From contig JAEUKN010000007.1 of NCBI GenBank assembly GCA_016794305.1, forward strand, positions 1-53,885: 53,885 nucleotides of DNA, read 5' to 3'. Numbering within the stretch: position 1 is the stretch's first letter; each line of letters begins with the position of its first letter. Shown one piece after another: positions 1 through 7,659 of the stretch. The notes under the pieces were generated by a model. That model had not been told where the DNA came from and made no database searches. It saw only the letters and a program-made list of their open reading frames with translations. The stretch comes from Alphaproteobacteria bacterium (lineage in GTDB: Bacteria; Pseudomonadota; Alphaproteobacteria; Micavibrionales; Micavibrionaceae). A program made the translations under genes and the position numbers.

Positions 1-1
1 C

Positions 2-91
2 ACGACTCTTGACGGTCGCGCAGCCATCCTCTTGCCTAACCCAAACTTTAACCCTATAACCTATGAAAGACTCTACTTAAATCTGGACTAA
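2..91 (+). CDS. C-terminal end of an unidentified ORF (cut by window edge)
   Basis: Frame 2 is open from the window edge to a TAA at 89-91 and would encode 29 residues ending YERLYLNLD. The other two plus-strand frames in this stretch hit stops. I do not recognise the protein; the fragment is too short for a family call. It would converge on the minus-strand AraC-type gene that ends 14 bases further on. It could be chance, because a 29-codon open frame is weak evidence. Confidence 0.3.
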   Translation, partial: TTLDGRAAILLPNPNFNPITYERLYLNLD

Positions 92-105
92 AGTTTGGGA
101 GCGGG

Positions 106-855
106 TCAGTTGTGCTCAAGATCAAAGTCCTTTGGCGAGACACCCAAAACAGAAACAAATTGTTTATAGAAGCAACTATAGTCATTATATCCCAAAGACT
201 TTGCTATATTTATAATTTTTTGGCCCTGAGTAAGGCGTTTCAGGCTCTCAAAGATCCTCATTGTGTTTCTATATTGTGCGGGGGAAAGCCCGTGGGTTTT
301 CTTAAAATAAAAGTTAGCGCTAGATGCGGGTATTTTTAAATCATCATACATTTCCATCAAGGAAATATCATAATAGAAATTATGATTAAGAAACTGTGAT
401 AGCTTCTCTGAAACGTAACAGGCTTTGGGACTAATATCAGAATTTTTTACATTTGATAATTTTCTAATCGTGTCAATTAATTCACTATAAGTCTCGAAAT
501 GAAAATGGGTATCACCGGGGAAAATGGTACATTGTGTTGGAAGTATTTGCTCATAATTATCCAATATGCAATATGATTTCCATTCCATATAACCGCTTGG
601 ATAGACCCATTTGATGAGTTTCTTCGGCGGGACTATTAGGATTTGATCCTCAAAAAGTTTAAAAACTCTACCTTCGGAGTGAATCACTAAAGGCTGATCA
701 ATTTTTGTGAATTTATAAACTACATAATAACTAGGATATATATCCCATTCGGTTGTTACTTCAGGCCGATATTGCGCGCGCTCTACGTAATCCATATAAG
801 ATTCTATAGCTGTTGACTTCAACAAGTAGTTATTTTTGCGAATTATTTTTGCCAT
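106..855 (-). CDS. AraC-family transcriptional regulator
   Basis: This 249-residue protein has the layout of an AraC/XylS regulator. The N-terminal ~150 residues are a probable cupin-like sensor domain. The C-terminal ~85 residues contain two helix-turn-helix units: about 165-186, and about 213-236, where the second is followed by the family signature around LGVSPKDF. Such proteins bind DNA as activators in response to a small ligand; the ligand cannot be read here. The ATG at 855 has a weak AGG four bases upstream and a good promoter further up. The gene is visibly richer in A and T than everything to its right, which suggests recent transfer or a different origin. The nearest neighbour in the same direction, the amidase at 1143-2165, lies upstream and is separated by a hairpin, so the regulator is probably transcribed alone. 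Confidence 0.85.
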   Translation of the reverse strand: MAKIIRKNNYLLKSTAIESYMDYVERAQYRPEVTTEWDIYPSYYVVYKFTKIDQPLVIHSEGRVFKLFEDQILIVPPKKLIKWVYPSGYMEWKSYCILDNYEQILPTQCTIFPGDTHFHFETYSELIDTIRKLSNVKNSDISPKACYVSEKLSQFLNHNFYYDISLMEMYDDLKIPASSANFYFKKTHGLSPAQYRNTMRIFESLKRLTQGQKIINIAKSLGYNDYSCFYKQFVSVLGVSPKDFDLEHN

Positions 856-888
856 TTTGCCTAGTCAAGATAACCAAAGTAGATCCGT

Positions 889-917
889 ATTCTACCCGCG
901 GAAGATGAATACCTCAA
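889..917 (-). promoter_or_regulatory. Sigma-70-like promoter of the AraC-type gene
   Basis: On the minus strand a TTGAGG box (912-917) is followed after 17 bases by TAGAAT (889-894). This predicts a start near 882 and a leader of about 27 bases before the ATG at 855. The two boxes and the spacing are seen; promoter use is inferred. Confidence 0.5.
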
Positions 918-987
918 TCGTAATATTGCAAAATTTACAAAGTTTTTAATTTATAGAAATAAGAAGATCGGGATTTCGTTTCGATTA

Positions 988-1033
988 GAGCATTTTGCGA
1001 TTAAGTGGAGATCGGTTAATCGTCACAAAATGC
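988..1033. repeat. Interspersed palindrome, GAGCATTTTGCG...TTAATCG family
   Basis: The left arm GAGCATTTTGCGATTAA (988-1004) faces an imperfect right arm from TTAATCG to AAAATGC (1016-1033) around the core GTGGAGATCGG. A second, shorter copy in the opposite orientation lies at 14600-14634 and shares about 33 bases. The plan (GAGCAT, AAGTGG, CCGGTT, ATGC) resembles palindromic repeats I know from Rhizobiales intergenic regions. The rest of 856-1142 holds only the AraC promoter and a hairpin. Confidence 0.6.
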
Positions 1034-1054
1034 GACAAAACAAATAGTTAAATC

Positions 1055-1083
1055 ATTTTTTCGGGTCTATATAACCGAAAAAT
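1055..1083 (-). terminator. Possible terminator after the amidase gene
   Basis: An A/T-rich stem with a short GC core (TTTTTCGG facing CCGAAAAA, loop about 8 bases) lies 60 bases beyond the stop of the minus-strand amidase gene. The stem supplies T runs on both strands. It is weak as an intrinsic terminator because the GC part is only three or four pairs. Confidence 0.35.
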
Positions 1084-1142
1084 GGTCTAAAATATTTTTA
1101 TAGCCATAACTATGTCGCCCATATAATTGTAATCAATCAAAC

Positions 1143-2165
1143 TCACTGTTTAAAAACTTCCGTCACGGGAGATGTTCCGTTGGTGCCGATCAGGGAAAAG
1201 GACCCGGATGCGGGATTGGCATGGAGTGCGAGGCGGCTGAGATCATTGGCGATCGGGGCTTTAAACCAACTGAAATCATCATGAATATCATCAGGATTTA
1301 CGCGGGATGCCGCCAAACTGCGTTCATTACTTTTGAGCGCGCGGGGCAGCCATCCATGGCCCATACCATTCAATCGGCTTTCAAAATGGTTGGCCACACA
1401 GACATACGAGTTGGTATACTGGCTGGAACTCATATCACGAATCACGCTTTCATGCTCTAACCGCTCAATCACACATCCTTCCCCCTCATCTGTGCCGGCA
1501 ATAGTGTAGAGAACGGGAATTGAGACGGGTTCGGTACTCAAAAACCTCACCACATCCGCATAATTTGGGCAAATTTCAAAGGCACGACGCAGCAAATGCG
1601 CCGGCGGCAAGCCGGTTTCGCGATTGATCAAAAAGCGGTTTCGCACCCAATCCAATATGATTCCGCTGCGATAGCGGCGCATCGGAGCTTGGTTGAGCGA
1701 AATTGCGAAACGGCCCGGTGCCATGGCTTGAAACACGCCGCTCACCCCTGGCCAAGTGATGTTATAAAACTCGCCCGCACTATCATTTTGCAGGGCGACA
1801 ACCATATTTTCACCCAATCCCGGAAACGGCCAATCAAGGACACGGAGTAAGTGCGGCGTGCCCCCGACATTATAAACTCCGCTCGTACATCCCCATTCAT
1901 AGCACATGTTAAGGGCATAAACACCACGCATTCCAAGGATTTCCGCATATTCATCAATCTCCGCCAGATAAGGATTGCGCGTGCGGTCCAGCCATTTGCG
2001 CGAAAAATAATCACCCAGCGGAAGCGCGATACCACTCGCCAATCGTGAGGCCAAGCCAAACGCATTCTTACTTTTTTCAATCAGGTCACGCGCCTTATCG
2101 GCGTGCGCCTTGGTTACCTCCACAAGCGAGCGATTGCGCACATCCATCAGCGGAATTTTTATCAT
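1143..2165 (-). CDS. Acid ceramidase/NAAA-like Ntn-hydrolase (linear amide C-N hydrolase)
   Basis: The 340-residue product has the hallmark of the choloylglycine hydrolase/acid ceramidase group of N-terminal-nucleophile amidases. The segment CYEWGCTSGVY holds the likely nucleophile Cys93, followed by Arg108 and Asp111 in RVLDWPF. The Arg-to-Asp spacing of three matches the catalytic pair of the family. These enzymes cut amide bonds in N-acyl lipids, bile salts or related compounds. As in acid ceramidase, residues 1-92 would be an N-terminal chain removed by self-cleavage before the Cys. I chose the ATG at 2165 because AAAGGA lies 9 bases upstream; an upstream ATG at 2225 overlaps the end of galE and has no such site. 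It follows galE by 38 bases and probably shares its transcript. The substrate is not predictable from sequence. Confidence 0.75.
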   Translation of the reverse strand: MIKIPLMDVRNRSLVEVTKAHADKARDLIEKSKNAFGLASRLASGIALPLGDYFSRKWLDRTRNPYLAEIDEYAEILGMRGVYALNMCYEWGCTSGVYNVGGTPHLLRVLDWPFPGLGENMVVALQNDSAGEFYNITWPGVSGVFQAMAPGRFAISLNQAPMRRYRSGIILDWVRNRFLINRETGLPPAHLLRRAFEICPNYADVVRFLSTEPVSIPVLYTIAGTDEGEGCVIERLEHESVIRDMSSSQYTNSYVCVANHFESRLNGMGHGWLPRALKSNERSLAASRVNPDDIHDDFSWFKAPIANDLSRLALHANPASGSFSLIGTNGTSPVTEVFKQ

Positions 2166-2203
2166 AGCATTTTGTCCTTTTATGCTTATTTTCATGTTTG
2201 GTT

Positions 2204-3190
2204 TTACATTTGGCTGCGTTCCCATTTCAGGGCGCTGTCAATGATTGTCTCAAGATCATTCAGGTGAGGTCTCCACCCCGTATCTTTTTGCAATTGCTCA
2301 CTATTGGCGATGAGGGCCGCCGGGTCCCCTGCCCTGCGCGGTGCCATAATTTTATTGAGGGTGCAACCCGCAACTTTTTCAACCGCCTGCACGACTTCAC
2401 GGACCGAAAACCCGCGCCCATAGCCGCAATTATAAATTTTATTCACACTGCCCCCAATCATCTGTTGGATCATCTGTTGGTAAACCAATAAATGCGCGTT
2501 GGCCAGATCGCTCACGTGAATATAATCGCGGATGCAGGTGCCGTCATGCGTATCGTAATCCGTGCCGAAAATCATAATCTCAGACCGCAGCCCAAGTGCG
2601 GTTTGACAAGCCACCTTAATCAAATGCGTGGCATCTTTTTTGACCTGCCCCGTGCGCCCTTTTGGGTCCGCGCCCGCCACATTGAAATACCGCAAAATCG
2701 CGTAATTCATGCCATGCGCCATGGACACATCACGCAACATCATCTCGGTAATTAATTTTGAGCTCGCATACGGATTTTCGGGATGGGTGGGGGTATCCTC
2801 GCTCATCAACTGGTTTTTATTATTGCCATACACCGAAGCCGTAGAGGAAAATATAAAATTTTTCACCCCGTTTTGGACGCATTGAGTGAGTAAATTCAGG
2901 CTCACTGCGCTGTTATTTTGATAGTATTTCAGCGGGTTTTCAACCGATTCCGGCACCACGATGGATCCGGCGAAATGGAGCACCGCATCAATGTTATGAG
3001 CCTTAAAAACCGCATTCATCGCATTTTGGTCGCCGACGTTGACCTGATAAAACTGAATATGGGGTGGCAATAAATCCCGTGATCCGGTGGATAAATCATC
3101 CGCCACAATCACGTCATAGCCGGCATCCAAAAATTCATAGACAGCGTGCGACCCGATATATCCTGCGCCGCCGGTGATGAGTATAGTCAT
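2204..3190 (-). CDS. galE: UDP-glucose 4-epimerase
   Basis: This 328-residue extended short-chain dehydrogenase interconverts UDP-glucose and UDP-galactose in the cytoplasm, feeding surface-polysaccharide synthesis. The N-terminal Rossmann motif GGAGYIG (7-13) binds NAD. The segment SSTASVYG (115-122) and the catalytic pair Tyr141/Lys145 in YASSK are present. Length and C-terminal UDP-binding part are normal for GalE. The ATG at 3190 begins directly with the Rossmann strand, which fits the family. It sits 21 bases after a glycosyltransferase on the same strand and before the amidase. Together with the UDP-glucuronate epimerase further upstream, this suggests a small sugar-nucleotide and glycan cluster. 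Specificity for glucose rather than N-acetylglucosamine is the default call and is not proven. Confidence 0.9.
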   Translation of the reverse strand: MTILITGGAGYIGSHAVYEFLDAGYDVIVADDLSTGSRDLLPPHIQFYQVNVGDQNAMNAVFKAHNIDAVLHFAGSIVVPESVENPLKYYQNNSAVSLNLLTQCVQNGVKNFIFSSTASVYGNNKNQLMSEDTPTHPENPYASSKLITEMMLRDVSMAHGMNYAILRYFNVAGADPKGRTGQVKKDATHLIKVACQTALGLRSEIMIFGTDYDTHDGTCIRDYIHVSDLANAHLLVYQQMIQQMIGGSVNKIYNCGYGRGFSVREVVQAVEKVAGCTLNKIMAPRRAGDPAALIANSEQLQKDTGWRPHLNDLETIIDSALKWERSQM

Positions 3191-3211
3191 GGCATTACCC
3201 TTTTTTTGTTT

Positions 3212-4378
3212 TTAGAACCTGTTCGTGATCAGCTGCTCAATCACAGCGTCATAATGTGCCAAGGTACGGGAAATTGAGAATTTTTCAATGCAAATTTGAC
3301 GCGCCCGCGCGCCCATTTGTGCGCGGTCTTGGGGGGACATATCCAACATTTCCCGCATAGCACGCGCAAGGCTTTCCACCGATTTCATTTCCACCAATAA
3401 GCCATTTTCGCGGTCGATCACAATATCACGACAACCAGGTGCATCGGTTGTGATCAGGGGTTTTTCAAAACACGCACCCTCCAACAAAGAAAAAGGGATT
3501 CCCTCTCGATAGTACGTCGGCAACACACATACATCCGAGCGAATAATCAACGGGCGTACATCCTGGACAAAGTCCTTGTGCTCAACCCCGCATGTATCAC
3601 ACAGATCCTTCAGCTCTAGTTGTGTCAGCGAGGATGGATTGCCCGGGTCGATAGAGCCCAAAATTATAGCATGGGCATGTGGGTAACGGGATTTCACCTC
3701 TTTAAAAGCTTCGCAAAACTCCACCACTCCTTTATCCCGCAAAATCCTCGAAACCATAAGGAAGGTAAAGCGTTGAGGGTGCGGTGTAGTTTCGTTTTCC
3801 TGATGCCCCCCAAGAAATTCCACCCCAAAGTCGGGGCAAAAATAATCCGTATCAATCCCCTCCCCCGGTAAAATATCGCATTTTTTATCCAAGATTTTAT
3901 GAGGACGGCAGAGTCGCACACGGTCATCACGATTGATCACCCAGAATTTATGGCTGGCATACAGTCCCAAATATAACAAGCCACGCGCCATCACAGCCCT
4001 CACATTCTTTTTCACGAACGCATAGCCCAGTCCCGTAACCACACAAAGACATTTCATCCCTAAAATTCTGGCCAAAATCGGGGCATATATGTTGGGCTTA
4101 ATCGTATAGGAAATAATCAGCTCAGGCGCGTATTGTTGAAAGAGTGTGTAAAGTTTACGAATCAAGCGACACTCTGCGATGAGTTTCATCCCCGATCTTG
4201 AAATCTCTATCGGGATAAACTCAACCCCCAGATTTTCTATCTGCGCGACTGTGTGATCAGGGGCGGCCAAACACAGCACCCGAAATCCTTTGGCCACATA
4301 ATGCGCCATCACCGCCCTGCGAAAATTCCACATCGAAAAGGCGGTGTTTGAGAAAAAAAGAATGGTTTTTTGAGTCAT
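3212..4378 (-). CDS. GT4-family glycosyltransferase, CapM/PglA-like
   Basis: The 388-residue protein has a GT-B fold. The N-terminal half contains SYTIKPNIYAPILARILG, typical of the CapM/PglA/WbpX group that adds a sugar to a lipid-linked precursor. The C-terminal half carries the nucleotide-sugar segment FTFLMVSRILRDKGV and an E-x7-E-like motif in REGIPFSLLEGACFEKP. It likely acts at the inner face of the membrane in O-antigen, capsule or related glycan assembly; donor and acceptor are unknown. The next gene downstream is galE. The last residues (ITNRF) and the TAA stop are encoded by a piece that matches one end of the MITE-like repeat described at 4614 and 8677, so the native C-terminus may have been altered. 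Confidence 0.85.
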   Translation of the reverse strand: MTQKTILFFSNTAFSMWNFRRAVMAHYVAKGFRVLCLAAPDHTVAQIENLGVEFIPIEISRSGMKLIAECRLIRKLYTLFQQYAPELIISYTIKPNIYAPILARILGMKCLCVVTGLGYAFVKKNVRAVMARGLLYLGLYASHKFWVINRDDRVRLCRPHKILDKKCDILPGEGIDTDYFCPDFGVEFLGGHQENETTPHPQRFTFLMVSRILRDKGVVEFCEAFKEVKSRYPHAHAIILGSIDPGNPSSLTQLELKDLCDTCGVEHKDFVQDVRPLIIRSDVCVLPTYYREGIPFSLLEGACFEKPLITTDAPGCRDIVIDRENGLLVEMKSVESLARAMREMLDMSPQDRAQMGARARQICIEKFSISRTLAHYDAVIEQLITNRF

Positions 4379-4417
4379 ACGGCGCAGTTTCTAGTCAAAT
4401 ATAATTATTTAGCAAAG

Positions 4418-4473
4418 CATCATCCCAAGGGCGCCATCCCAAGGGCATCATCCCAGGGGCGTCATCCCCGACA
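4418..4473. repeat. 14-bp tandem repeat, four units
   Basis: Four head-to-tail 14-base units of the form CATCATCCCAAGGG run from 4418 to 4473 with a few substitutions. The fourth unit (CGTCATCCCCGACA) is also the start of the palindromic element at 4461. The pattern suggests local duplication of the end of that element. The gap 4379-4789 holds this, the palindrome and a MITE-like copy, and no gene. Confidence 0.7.
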
Positions 4474-4587
4474 AGGGAGGCAAAGCCGACCGCGGTTCGG
4501 GGATCCGGATTATGAATGCAGATTCACTGCACAAGACTCCGGATCCCCGCCGTGCAAACAAGCCTACGGCTTGGCCGCGGGGATGAC
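4461..4587. repeat. GTCATCCCCG palindromic element, copy A
   Basis: This element starts GTCATCCCCGA and ends CGCGGGGATGAC, so its ends are inverted repeats. Inside, GGGGATCCGGA and TCCGGATCCCC face each other. A second copy of nearly the same length lies at 10360-10485 and is mostly identical; similarity runs on for about 20 bases past the right end. It belongs to the REP-like class of GTCATCCCCG repeats found between genes in many proteobacteria. Confidence 0.75.
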
Positions 4588-4613
4588 GCAGTGTTTATGG
4601 CGCACAGCTCTAA

Positions 4614-4756
4614 GAACCTGTTCATTATCTCTACTCTGGCGTTGGCTTTTTACGGTATTTCTGCGCTTCCTTGTCCACGTACATCTATGTACGATCCGAT
4701 GCGGTTCTCGAAAAACCGCAAAAATCCTGTGCCATAGCGAGATTCTAAACAGGTTC
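4614..4756. mobile_element. MITE-like element, copy 1 (143 bp)
   Basis: The element is 143 bases long with inverted ends GAACCTGTTCAT and its partner AAACAGGTTC. It is flanked by TAA (4611-4613) and TCA (4757-4759), both of the TNA type that IS5-group elements duplicate. It has no ORF. It is the reverse complement of the copy at 8677-8819 with five differences that I can count. It lies at the right end of the palindromic element 4461-4587, apparently nested in it, between the epimerase and glycosyltransferase genes. Confidence 0.8.
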
Positions 4757-4789
4757 TCACACATATACAATGCTCTAGGGCTCTCATGG

Positions 4790-5806
4790 TCACTCCGCAA
4801 TTTCGTGATACCGGCGATACCATTTCACGAACTCTGCCAACCCGTCTTTGAGCCGTGTTTTCGGAGCAAATCCAATCAATTTTTGAAGCGGGGTGATATC
4901 GGCATAGGTCGCATAGACATCGCCCGGCTGCATCGGCATTAAATTACGTGTGGCCTTTATTCCAATGATGTCTTCGAGAATGTCGATCATATCCAACAAC
5001 TTTTCAGGATGGTGATTGCCGATATTGTAAATAATGTGGGGGGCGCTCAATCCGTCCCGCGCGTCGGGGATATGCGGCACAACGCCAATGACTCCGTCAA
5101 CAATATCATCAATATAGGTAAAATCACGGCGCATATCGCCAAAATTATAAACGTCAATCGGACGCCCCGCATAAATTGCCTCAGTGAATTTATAATAGGA
5201 TAAATCCGGCCGCCCCCATGGGCCATAGACGGTAAAGAATCGCAATCCCGTGGTGGGAATTTTATACAAATGCGCGTAACATTCCGCCATCATCTCATTA
5301 GATTTTTTGGTCGCGGCATAAAGGGACACCGGATGATCAACCCGGTCATCGGTTGAAAAAGGCAGTTTTTGGTTCCTGCCATACACCGAACTTGAGGACG
5401 CATAAACCAAATGCCGCACCGGATGGTGGCGGCACCCCTCTAAAATACTCATGAAGCCGGTAATATTGCTGTCAATATAGGCCCCGGGGTTTTGGAGCGA
5501 ATAACGCACCCCTGCCTGGGCCGCCAAGTGAATCACGCTATCAAATTTCTCCTGCTCAAACAGATTGGCGACCGCTGCACCGTCCGCCAGATCCATTTGA
5601 AGAAACTGAAAATTTTCAGTATTTCCGGCCTGGGGCAATGCCTGTAACTCCCTTAACCTTGCCTGTTTCAATTCAACCGCATAGTAAGGATTGAGGTTAT
5701 CAATCCCGATGATCCGTATATTTGGATTTTCAATCAAAATCCTGCGCGCAACATGATATCCGATAAACCCCGCAACACCGGTCAAGAGGATTTTTTGCTG
5801 TTTCAT
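4790..5806 (-). CDS. UDP-glucuronate 4-epimerase family NAD-dependent epimerase
   Basis: This 338-residue extended SDR protein probably converts UDP-glucuronate to UDP-galacturonate for surface polysaccharide. The Rossmann motif GVAGFIG spans 10-16. The segment SSSSVYG (137-143) and the catalytic Tyr163/Lys167 (YAATK) are present. The region GIDNLNPYYAVELKQARL is typical of the Cap1J/LspL branch rather than GalE. The ATG at 5806 begins 12 bases after the stop of the preceding AsmA-like gene, so co-transcription is likely. The downstream gene on this strand, a glycosyltransferase, is separated by 411 bases of repeats. dTDP-glucose dehydratase is an alternative, but the motif set fits the uronate epimerases better. 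Confidence 0.85.
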   Translation of the reverse strand: MKQQKILLTGVAGFIGYHVARRILIENPNIRIIGIDNLNPYYAVELKQARLRELQALPQAGNTENFQFLQMDLADGAAVANLFEQEKFDSVIHLAAQAGVRYSLQNPGAYIDSNITGFMSILEGCRHHPVRHLVYASSSSVYGRNQKLPFSTDDRVDHPVSLYAATKKSNEMMAECYAHLYKIPTTGLRFFTVYGPWGRPDLSYYKFTEAIYAGRPIDVYNFGDMRRDFTYIDDIVDGVIGVVPHIPDARDGLSAPHIIYNIGNHHPEKLLDMIDILEDIIGIKATRNLMPMQPGDVYATYADITPLQKLIGFAPKTRLKDGLAEFVKWYRRYHEIAE

Positions 5807-5818
5807 AATCTCTCCCGC

Positions 5819-6580
5819 CTAAAGCGCATAAGATTTAAATGTTTGGCAGACCGTATCAAGTTTTTGGTTTTTCATTTCCGTTTCAGTGAGTTTGGGGAGG
5901 ATTTGATCACGAAAATTTTCCCATGATAAACGGTTTTCAGCAGGGAGATCGCATTTCTCATCTCCCCGCGTCAATCTCAAATTTTTAAACACCATTTTAT
6001 TCGCATCAAAGGGTGCAAAATCGCCAACAATTTCGCTTTTGCCCATGGTAAATTTTAAGGGGTTATGATCCTCAAAATAATAGGTCGGCATGGCGTTTTG
6101 ACTATGCCCCACATCCACACTGAATGTGACCGGCACAGAACCATAGGACCCGATTGCGCCCATATGCGCCTTGACATCGCCGCTTTCGGGGAAAATTTTG
6201 ATATAGTCATACTGCGCGGGATAGTTGGAAAAAGTGGTGGAGGCAATCTTCAAATTTTCAATGGTGAAATCCAGCAATCGCCCCTTTTTAAACAACAAAT
6301 CCGCAGCATTAAAACTGAATGCCACCCTATCGGCGGTCAGAAAACCGGACCCCACATTCGGCGTAGCATTCAGCCCCGAAATATCAATGGTGAGTTGCGG
6401 AATAATGTTAAAATGATTGAGTTTTTGAAAGGTCACTTGAGAGCTTAAAAACTCCCCAAAGGCTTGTTCCAACCCCTTTTTCTGCGACTCCCCCGTCCCC
6501 GCAATCAATGACAATACGGCAATCAACAGCAATCCGCCAATCACAATAACACATAAAAAAATCAGTAGTAAATTTTTCAT
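5819..6580 (-). CDS. AsmA-like single-pass membrane protein, uncharacterised
   Basis: The 253-residue product starts with a hydrophobic helix (about residues 3-28), so it is probably anchored in the inner membrane with the rest in the periplasm. The following part (PQLTIDISGLNATPN, then FSFNAADLLFKKGRLLDFTIENLKI) has the alternating pattern of the N-terminal region of AsmA-type proteins, which act in envelope lipid transport or assembly. It is much shorter than AsmA itself. The ATG overlaps the rluC stop in an ATGA junction, so translation is coupled. The assignment rests on pattern only. It could equally be described as a conserved hypothetical protein. Confidence 0.5.
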   Translation of the reverse strand: MKNLLLIFLCVIVIGGLLLIAVLSLIAGTGESQKKGLEQAFGEFLSSQVTFQKLNHFNIIPQLTIDISGLNATPNVGSGFLTADRVAFSFNAADLLFKKGRLLDFTIENLKIASTTFSNYPAQYDYIKIFPESGDVKAHMGAIGSYGSVPVTFSVDVGHSQNAMPTYYFEDHNPLKFTMGKSEIVGDFAPFDANKMVFKNLRLTRGDEKCDLPAENRLSWENFRDQILPKLTETEMKNQKLDTVCQTFKSYAL

Positions 6581-7659
6581 TTTTTTCTCTTGTTCTTTCC
6601 CATACTCACTTTAGATTCTGATGCGTTCAGCTTGTTTGTTGTGCCTTTAAATCCATCGACTTGCTCAACGTCACGGGCCAGTATATCTGAAAACGGATCG
6701 CTGTCATACTCAATCGTAAACCCCAATTTTTGCCAGCTTGATCGCAAATCCTCAGGCAGTGGGGCGCGAATATCCATGATTTCTTGGGTTTTCGGATGGC
6801 GGAAAATTAACCGCGCCGCATGAAGATGCAATCGTCCGTTCAGGTCATACCGATCAATCATCGCGCCATTACAATCGTATTTTTCATCCCCCAATATGGG
6901 AGAACCGAGAATATCCGCACTATGGACTCTGATCTGATGCATGCGCCCGGTGCGCGGCCAGAACGCCACAAACGCCGCGTCATTATCCGCGCTGCGTTCA
7001 ATCACGCGGTAGAGCGTGCGCGATGCCTTACCTGTTTCCTCATTGATCACAACCGCCTCTTTGCGCTTCCCCTCTCCCTTGGCAATGGCCCCGTTGAGCT
7101 CACCAAAATCTTGCCTCGGCGCGGGGGAAATAATCGCCCAATAGATTTTTTTAATATCGCGATTGACAAAAATATCGCCCATATCGCGCGTGGCGGCCAG
7201 AGAGCGCCCACACACCAAAATCCCCGATGTGTCGCGGTCGAGCCGATGCACCAACCGCGGCTGCACCCCTTTTAAATTGCGTAATTGTGCCAACATCCCG
7301 TCAATATGGCGCGTAATGTTTGGCCCGCCCTGCACCGCCAGCCCATAGGGTTTATTGAGAATTAAAAGTTGCCCGTCATCATAAATCGTGATGGATTGTA
7401 AAAACTCCTTATCACCTGTTTCGCTGCGAAAAGTGAGCTTTTCAGTTTTCGGCTCCGCCGGCGGCAATCTGATATCTTGCCCCGCTTCGATTCGCGTTTC
7501 GGCTCTGGCGCGCTTGCCGTCCACGCGCACCTGTCCTGTGCGTAACATTTTTTGAATGAGGGCATAAGGCGTCCGCGGAAGTTTCTTTTTCAACCACCGA
7601 TCCAATCGCTGGCCGTTATCATCCTCACTCACTTTCAAATGCGTGATGTCATAGGTCAT
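6577..7659 (-). CDS. rluC: Large-subunit rRNA pseudouridine synthase, RluC/RluD family
   Basis: The 360-residue enzyme isomerises uridines in 23S rRNA. An N-terminal S4 RNA-binding domain (about residues 14-65, beginning GQRLDRWLKK) is followed by the catalytic domain. The signature RLVHRLDRDTSG contains the catalytic Asp141. The last ~30 residues form a basic tail (GKNKRKK) beyond the usual fold. I chose the ATG at 7659 because it overlaps the crcB stop as ATGA, whereas the longer open frame upstream runs inside crcB in another frame. It is flanked by crcB and the AsmA-like gene, with ATGA overlaps at both junctions. Which of the RluC target sites it modifies cannot be told. Confidence 0.9.
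   Translation of the reverse strand: MTYDITHLKVSEDDNGQRLDRWLKKKLPRTPYALIQKMLRTGQVRVDGKRARAETRIEAGQDIRLPPAEPKTEKLTFRSETGDKEFLQSITIYDDGQLLILNKPYGLAVQGGPNITRHIDGMLAQLRNLKGVQPRLVHRLDRDTSGILVCGRSLAATRDMGDIFVNRDIKKIYWAIISPAPRQDFGELNGAIAKGEGKRKEAVVINEETGKASRTLYRVIERSADNDAAFVAFWPRTGRMHQIRVHSADILGSPILGDEKYDCNGAMIDRYDLNGRLHLHAARLIFRHPKTQEIMDIRAPLPEDLRSSWQKLGFTIEYDSDPFSDILARDVEQVDGFKGTTNKLNASESKVSMGKNKRKK

Noticed and set aside
4418..4473. CRISPR-like array
   Set aside because: The 14-base units are directly adjacent with no spacers and no cas genes occur in the window.
4370..4942. 190-codon plus-strand open frame over the repeat region
   Set aside because: It runs through the tandem repeat, the palindrome and the MITE-like element and into the antisense of the epimerase gene. 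It has no family likeness or ribosome site.
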